From Pseudofabraea citricarpa (lineage: Eukaryota; Ascomycota; Leotiomycetes; Helotiales; Dermateaceae): DNA of 64,000 bases. Position numbers and translations under genes: made by a program. Shown piece after piece: positions 58,085 to 64,000 of this stretch. The notes below the pieces were generated by a model. That model did no database searches, was not told the DNA's origin, and was given only the letters and a program-made list of their open reading frames with translations. The stretch is taken from positions 930,001-994,000 of the forward strand of contig JAPWGK010000010.1 of NCBI GenBank assembly GCA_029641185.1. Direction: 5' to 3'. Every line of letters starts with the position of its first letter. Within the stretch, counting starts at the first letter, position 1.

Positions 58085-60084
58085 CTATTCTAAATGGGCA
58101 CCGGCCTTGAACCTAAAGAGCACAAATAAAGTCAGTCATCATTCGTTCATTTACCGAGAAGCAAAATATATGACTAGAAAGGTAGACTTACTTCTTGACA
58201 ACCTTCTCAATACCATCAAGACCCATCTTCAAAGTCTCCATCTTGGGTCCGTAGCTGAAACGCACAAAGTGATGACAAGGAGAATCAAACAGATCTCTAC
58301 GCTTGCTAGGGTTGAGATCGAAGAAGATACCGGGGACGACGATGACCTTCTCTTCGAGACAGGCCTGGAAGAAGTTCAACCCATCGCTAATAGCGAATGG
58401 GAGGCCTTCGAGATCGAGCCAGATGTAAAAGGTGGAATCCGGAACAGTGGCGACTTTGAATCCCATCTCACGGAGACGCTTGATCACGTAGTCGCGCTTG
58501 TCCTATATGATATTTCAGTAAAAGCACATGGAATTTGGGGGGAAAGACGTACGCGGAAATGTCTCTGGAGCGCAATCATTTCTGTGCGCACTTTAGTCGG
58601 CTCGAGCATTTGGATAGCGGCTTCCTGGAAGGGAACATTGGCTCCACCGTCGAGGTAAGAACCACAAGATCCAATAGCCTTGATGAATTCCTTTTGCAAA
58701 AATTAGTCCTGGTAATTGTTTTTTGGGTGAGAATATGAACCTTTGGTCCGACAATCCAAGCGATTCTCCATCCAGGTAATCTGAATCGCTTGGTAAGACC
58801 ATCGATGATCAAAACATCATCCTCGTCTACATCATCGATGTTCTCGGCCGCACTGATGGTTGTACCATCACAGTCACTGGTATAGTTGTATCCACCATAG
58901 AACTCATCCATGACCAGCGTGGCGCGGTCTCGGCAGATATCTTGGATCTCAGCCAACTCTGGGTTCTTGACGACCTTTCCAGTCGGGTTTCTTGGGTTGG
59001 AGGTCAAGATGACGGAGGTACCACGAGCGATCTCTTGAGCACTGCAATTGTCAGAATAAAATGCAACAGAAGTTAGAAGGCGGGCTTACATGTTGTCTGG
59101 GTGGATATGGTATCCGTCGGCTTCAGCAAGAGGAGATGGAATAGCAGCAAACTAAAAAAGAAGATCAACCCTGATCTCACAGAGCAATCGAATCAAAACA
59201 CTTACGTTCTTGAAGAGAGACAACATCTCATTGTACGCCGTATAATCCGGGATGAAGAATCCCAAGTATGCATTATTCAAGACAGCAGCGATACGGATCA
59301 AACCAGCACGACCACCCGGAACGATGCAGACATTCTCCCACGTATACTGACTAATCTTACCTTCTCTACACGACCCAATTAACCTCAAGTTCTCACACGA
59401 AAATAAAATTCAGGGAGAACATACCTATGGTGCACGTTATACAAATTGGCGACGGCAGCTCTGAGGGGTTTGATACCAGCCGTGGGACCATACTCTCTAC
59501 CGGCCATGGTGATATCGATCTCGGTAGGACGAGAGAAACTGCCCTCGATGTCGTCGTCTACCTCAGGGGCGCCCTGGCCCAGATTGGCCCACAGCTCAGG
59601 CTCCTCCGCAAAGCCATGCTCGTACGCTCGTTCCGTACACCAGACGACACCGGTGCTTGCACGGGTAGGGTCCAATCCAGCATGCGAGCGATGGCCCTCG
59701 TGTGCATTTCGGAACTGTCGATGGATGCGCGAGTTCGATTCTGTGCGTGAGAAAGGAAGTAGGTTAATGATTTGCACAGTGAGGAATGCGGGGTTGAGGG
59801 GAAGAGAAAAAAAAACCAAGAGCTTTTAAGGTACGAGAACAACACAACCCAGGTATCTGGGATTCTGCATTCTTGCTTGTTATACAGCTACCTAGTATGC
59901 AATGCAGAGCCCAGCTGGCTATCTGCCATATCTATCTCCTTCCGCTTTCTCTCATTCATAAAAAGGAATAAAATAACTTACCACTCTGACTTGGCTGCGC
60001 GGTGCTAAATCTCCGATTCGTCGTCGACTCTCTGGGCACACCAGAAGAGCGGTTCATAGAGAACTTGCGATTATTGAACGACAT
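58085..60084 (-). CDS. Class I/II PLP-dependent aminotransferase
   Basis: Fold-type I transaminase, cofactor pyridoxal phosphate; substrate unknown. Eight exons: 60084-59982, 59740-59425, 59365-59206, 59151-59090, 59041-58741, 58690-58553, 58502-58192, 58112-58085; 472 residues. The N-terminus (MSFNNRKFSMNRSS, later NRRFSTAQ) is basic and Ser-rich and may direct it to mitochondria. Motifs: GREYGPTAGIKPLRAA, NPRNPTGKVV (Asn232), MDEFYGGYNY (Asp259, Tyr262), the Schiff-base Lys298 in IDGLTKRFRLPGWR, and a phosphate-binding Arg region RFSYGP near the end. The terminal exon is tiny (last residues KFKAGAHLE). If the last intron is retained, translation stops at the TAA of its GTAAGT donor, giving a tail KK instead. 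Aspartate/aromatic or ACC-synthase-like subfamilies are possible. Confidence 0.88.
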
Positions 60085-60597
60085 GGTGGGCAGAGCTTTG
60101 AATTTGAGAGCTTGTATCAAAGTCTCTCTCTCAAAGTTTCAATTCAAGAAAAGAGAAGCCTGTAGGATGTTTAAAAAAGCAAAGCAAACGGGCCAATTTC
60201 TTGGCGGCGGTGAACAAAAGAGGGAGAAAGCTCTTATCGATTACGCACCCGTCTTTCTCCCTTTCTCCAGCCTTTTCCCACACGGTGAATGCTTGATTGG
60301 CCAATCATCCAAACTCGCACCCTGACAGGATCCTCCCTCCGAAAATTATGGGTGTCACGAGAATGCTTCGGTGCGAGGAGTGGGGGAAGGATGCGAAATA
60401 GAGCGGTGGTCGGCGAATCATCAGATTCGCATTCGACGGCGGATGCGGAATGTGGGGGTTTGCATTGCGGGATAGACCCAAAAACGAATCAATAACAAGA
60501 TTCAAGGCATTTGCAGACACTCTAGCTATATGATGTGACCGTGGTCGTAGTTCTACAAATGGATACGAGTACAGGAAGGATCGAAAAAGGAAAGATT
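60085..60597. other. Intergenic region
   Basis: 513 bases between the start of the aminotransferase and the stop of the V-ATPase gene, both on the minus strand. It holds the aminotransferase promoter and V-ATPase 3' flank. Short frames only; no RNA gene recognised. Confidence 0.5.
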
Positions 60598-63315
60598 CTA
60601 GGAGAATTCGGCAGCGGATTCATCGTCCTCCAACATCTGCTTATACGAAAATGGCTCAAATGGAATACCGTCTCCCATGAAGTGCTTGCTCATGGCTTCA
60701 ACCCAGTGCAGACGCAAACTGTGCAACATAGCACTAGTACCCTCCATCACAACCAATACAGCAATGGTGAGGAAGAACCACATGGTGAACGTGACGACAA
60801 TCATGAAAACACCGAGGCCACCGGTGACGCTGAGACCGATACCTAGGGTCATGCCCCAGAGAACGACTGACAACTGTTGATGGGCAAGTGAGAGAGCCCA
60901 GAGACGAAGATAAGAGGCAGTGTGAGAAACGCAGTTGAGACAGAATTCTAGAATTAATCAGCTTTGTACCCCTCGAATACATGAGTATAGACTTACCAAT
61001 GGTGTGAATGACTTGATGAATCATGACCTCGGAGAATTCAAACTCTTCATGTTCTTCATCGTCTCCAAGATCTTGGGTGATCATGGCAACGCCTTCGCCA
61101 TCACTGTTCATGCTGGCTCGACCATCGAGAGTGTTTTCGTCATCATCGCCATCAAGAGCACTGACGCGGGAAGTCTCACCAATACCTCTGTAACCCTTCG
61201 CACGAGCTCGGTTGTTCTCCCATCTAAGGTACAATGGCTTGAGAAGAAGCAGGATTGGAACTTGGATAAGTGCAATCAGGACAAGGAAAATCTGGATGGT
61301 GGATTGGCCAGGATAAAGTTGGTCCTCGAGCTTGACATCACCTGGGGACAAGAACATGTAGATCAACATGTTAAGAAGCCCAGGAGGTGATCTGCCAACC
61401 GCGGACCAGTCAATTGACCACTTGTATACGATGGTAAAGACTAGGTAACCAAAAATAGACTGGAAAAACAACATACCTGGGACAAAGTTGCCCCAGATAT
61501 CAATCGGTGACTTGAAGTGACGAGCATTGATGTAAGACAAACACAATGAGTAGGTCATGTGGAACCAACCCATAATGATACTGAGCTTCATCTTGTAACT
61601 GTTGGCGAACAAAAGATCGTTCTCAGTACCGTGCCATTGCCAATCCAAACCGAAGGGATATCGGTAATCACCCTTCAAGTGGGCCTCGACAGTCTCGCCG
61701 GTCTTGAACTCTGGCCACTCCCATGCGCTGGGGAAGATCGAAAGAGACTTGGAGAAGACATCATTATAGATAAGACCAGTGTACATCGAGAAGATACCCA
61801 TCATGAGCATAATATAGCGTCCATAGAAAGCCATGACAAAGAGTTCATCACGGACCTTCTTAAGTGGCTTCTCCCAATAGATCATAGCAGAAGCTGCGCA
61901 TAACATGAGGAAACCGTGACCCAAATCACCGAACATGACAGCGAAAAGGAAGGGGAATGTTACAACGGTAGGAAGACCAGGATTGACCTCTTGATATTTG
62001 GCAGTTCCGTAAGCATTGATGATGGTTTGGAAGCCTTCTGTGAATCGGTTGGTCTTTTGATACGTAGGAGGCGTCTTGTTGGTCTTGATTTCGTTGATGA
62101 TGGAGGGAACCGAAAGACCTGCACGATTGTTGACATCGTGTAAAGTAGACTTAATTAGAGGAAGTGAGTTGGTTGGACACCATGCCTCTGCAATCAAAGT
62201 CTTTCTAGCGTGATCATACGAGAAGAGGTTAAGAGTTTGGTAAACTGCTTTCTCCTTCTTCACAATGACAATCCAAGCAGCCAAGCTTCTTGCAATCTGA
62301 GTGAGCTCAGCATCAAGAGTTTGCTTGGTGTTACGGAGGACACTGCCAAGATCAGTTAAACGGGTATTGACCTCGTGGATTTGATCGCGACGAAGGTCAC
62401 TATTTTCGTCTACGCTGTAAAGATCGGCTCCTAGAGATTCGGAGATCTTACGGATCTTAGCAATGATCTCTTTGCCGTGAGCGAAGATAACGAAGACGTT
62501 CTTGTTGACAGCCTCGTTATTGGTGGGGTCCACGAGAGGTTCTGGGATCTCAGACTGATTCATGTAGAGATTTCCTCTCAACGTACGCCACAAAATACGC
62601 TCGAATGCAGCCACGCGTTCTCGAGGAATAACACCGGCAACGAAGCCAATGTTCATAACTGAGAATGACCGTTCCGCATCTCCGTTTTGACCATTTTGTT
62701 CGACATCCTGGAGTAGAGGCGCATCATCAGCCTCGGTGGAGGCTCGAATTTCCTCGACATTGCCGTGGGCACGATCGAAGAACCCTCCGGCTTCCCTTAA
62801 AACCCATCTCCACTCCGTCAACTCCACTTCTCTCTTCTTCAACGTCTCGTAGCTATCATTCAAGGAGGCGACACGTTGTTCGAGGCTCTGACTACGATCG
62901 GAAAGCTCATCGATTTCCGTAGCGGAGGGGGCGGCGAGAGTATCTACATCGAGGTCAAGCTTCCGGAGAGGAATTCCAGCCTTTTGCATCTGCGTGTGAA
63001 AGTATCCTATATGACCGTCAGACCAACTCAGCCCCATTGATGATTCTTCGATGCATACGTAGCTGTCTCTCTACATTGTCGAGTCTTCTAATTTCCTGGG
63101 TGAAGGTTCGCTGGAAGGCAGTAACATCGGAGTTCAACTAGCAGATTCATTAGCATCAATCTATGCATCAACAACGCTCTACATACATCACGGAATTGAA
63201 CCTGCCCAAGCTCTCCTAATGCGTTCACGATCTCCCGCCCAATCTCCTTGGACAGATACAGCTGAGTAAGGGACATGTCCGCAGAGCGGAACATGGTATC
63301 CTTGGAGGGCGCCAT
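60598..63315 (-). CDS. VPH1: V-type proton ATPase subunit a, vacuolar
   Basis: Membrane subunit of the V0 sector that forms the proton half-channels and couples rotation to acidification of the vacuole. Four exons, 63315-63187, 63137-63059, 63006-60997 and 60947-60598, give 855 residues. The N-terminal half is cytosolic and coiled-coil rich. The C-terminal half has eight or so membrane helices: [33 protein letters not shown], the [17 protein letters not shown] loop, [21 protein letters not shown], and the essential Arg region [19 protein letters not shown], rebuilt across the last intron. The start [21 protein letters not shown] matches the conserved R-S-x-x-M start of the family. An acidic loop ([14 protein letters not shown]) precedes the conserved [20 protein letters not shown]. 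Introns are all about 50 bases. No defect seen. Confidence 0.95.
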
Positions 63316-63656
63316 AGCGAAGGTGCGCGATGGAGAGCTTCAAGGTGTGAGGAGGAGGCTGCAAAGATTGCAGATATGGTGATGTCTGTCGTTATTCGCA
63401 GGCGGGAAGCTACTCGACGATGCCGTAGCTTTGTCTCACGTGACTTAGACTAGTTCTAGCTTCTGTAGTTGGCTGTGGCTGTGACTGTGGCTGAACTGGA
63501 GAGGCTGCGGCACTTACCTATTCATTCTGAGTAACAATGAGCAATGAGTAAGAAATCTCCTGAATATTTAAGTTGGGATATTCCTTCTCCAACATATCTA
63601 TTCCAGAGGTATAGATCCTTTTGAAATATAAACAAGTCTCACATCTTTCCTTAACC
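63316..63656. promoter_or_regulatory. Divergent promoter, V-ATPase a / GFA-like gene
   Basis: Only 341 bases separate the two divergent start codons. Repeated GGCTGTGGCTGTG-like units at about 63472-63492; a T/A-rich leader precedes the GFA-like gene. No operator recognised. Confidence 0.5.
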
Positions 63657-64000
63657 ATGACCACCGAACAAAGTCCAATTACGTATCACGGCAACTGCCA
63701 CTGCGGTACGGTCAGATTCAGCATCCAACTTCCCCGAAGCCTCACAAGTTCACCTACCCAGATAACACAGTGCAACTGTTCAATCTGCACACGAAATGGC
63801 TATCTTGGAGGTAACACTCCTTTTTTCACTTCTTCCCCCTCCACCCAAAAATAAAACCAAAATAAAAAGGAAGCAATTACCTAAAAGAAAACCTCACAAA
63901 GTCCATCCACCTCGTTCAGCGACAACCATCCATCAAGGCACCGAATCCCTGAGCGACTATGAATTCGGGAACAAAAATGCCCGCCATCAGTTCTGTAAGA
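63657..64000 (+). CDS. GFA / CENP-V domain protein (partial, runs off the right edge)
   Basis: Member of the glutathione-dependent formaldehyde-activating (GFA)/CENP-V zinc-binding fold, a family of small fungal enzymes of mostly unknown substrate. Exon 1 (63657-63810) reads MTTEQSPITYHGNCHCGTVRF..., with the C-x-C zinc motif NCHCG and the C-x-C-x2-C motif CNCSICTRNG. A probable intron 63811-63901 (GTAACA donor, ACAAAG acceptor; moderate signals) leads to VHPPRSATTIHQGTESLSDYEFGNK...RHQFC, consistent with the conserved C-terminal part of the fold (the sequence ends near HQFC). Alternative acceptors are possible. The gene continues beyond the window. Confidence 0.8.

Noticed and set aside
1..64000. 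CRISPR arrays, prophage, bacterial insertion sequences, secondary-metabolite core genes
   Set aside because: Nothing of this kind was seen; repeats are microsatellites and the gene set is eukaryotic housekeeping plus one transporter/regulator pair.

Overview
This window is nuclear DNA of a filamentous ascomycete (Pezizomycotina; perhaps Leotiomycetes, but that placement is only an impression). The signs are about 50-90 nt introns with GTAAGT-type donors and CTAAC/CTGAC-type branch points, a fungal Zn2Cys6 regulator, a PDR-type ABC transporter, a fungal separase and exportin-T, long low-complexity intergenic tracts and one A+T-rich relic block. No bacterial, viral or CRISPR features were seen. 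Exon boundaries below were derived by hand from splice signals plus reading-frame continuity; every complete multi-exon model sums to a multiple of three.

Layout. 1-7.35 kb: no recognisable gene, repeat-rich in its second half. 7.47-9.80 kb (+): C2H2 transcription factor standing alone between two gene-poor stretches. 9.8-15.8 kb: no gene, many simple repeats. 15.8-20.35 kb (+): PDR/ABCG drug transporter, followed by a Zn2Cys6 regulator (21.0-23.4 kb, +), a plausible transporter/regulator pair. 24.2-24.7 kb (-): small orphan gene. 25.5-26.4 kb: what looks like the 5' end of a gene with several mini-introns, cut off by an A+T-rich hairpin-bearing block. 26.7-28.5 kb (+): xylulokinase.

29.3-48.2 kb is a dense housekeeping block: mitochondrial-type CDF metal transporter (-), class II-like sirtuin (+), small mitochondrial inner-membrane-type protein (-), separase (+), TPR/J-domain co-chaperone (+) and exportin-T/LOS1 (+). 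50.3-57.05 kb (+) holds a large 11-exon ZNFX1-like helicase (CCCH finger, SF1 helicase, NF-X1 fingers, RZ-type finger). Then come a tiny putative mitochondrial membrane protein (57.55 kb, +), a class I/II aminotransferase (58.1-60.1 kb, -), the V-ATPase a subunit (60.6-63.3 kb, -) and, running off the right edge, a GFA/CENP-V family protein (+).

The most unusual observation is downstream of the J-domain co-chaperone. The TGA stop is followed, in the same frame, by 91 further sense codons that encode a hydrophilic linker and a strongly hydrophobic C-terminal segment, as expected of a tail-anchored isoform made by stop readthrough, of a separate small gene, or of a recently acquired stop. Other points worth checking are the truncated multi-intron gene beside the A+T-rich block, three perfect TACCTAGGTA palindromes in intergenic DNA, an aminotransferase whose intron donor contains an in-frame stop, and the architecture of the ZNFX1-like protein.
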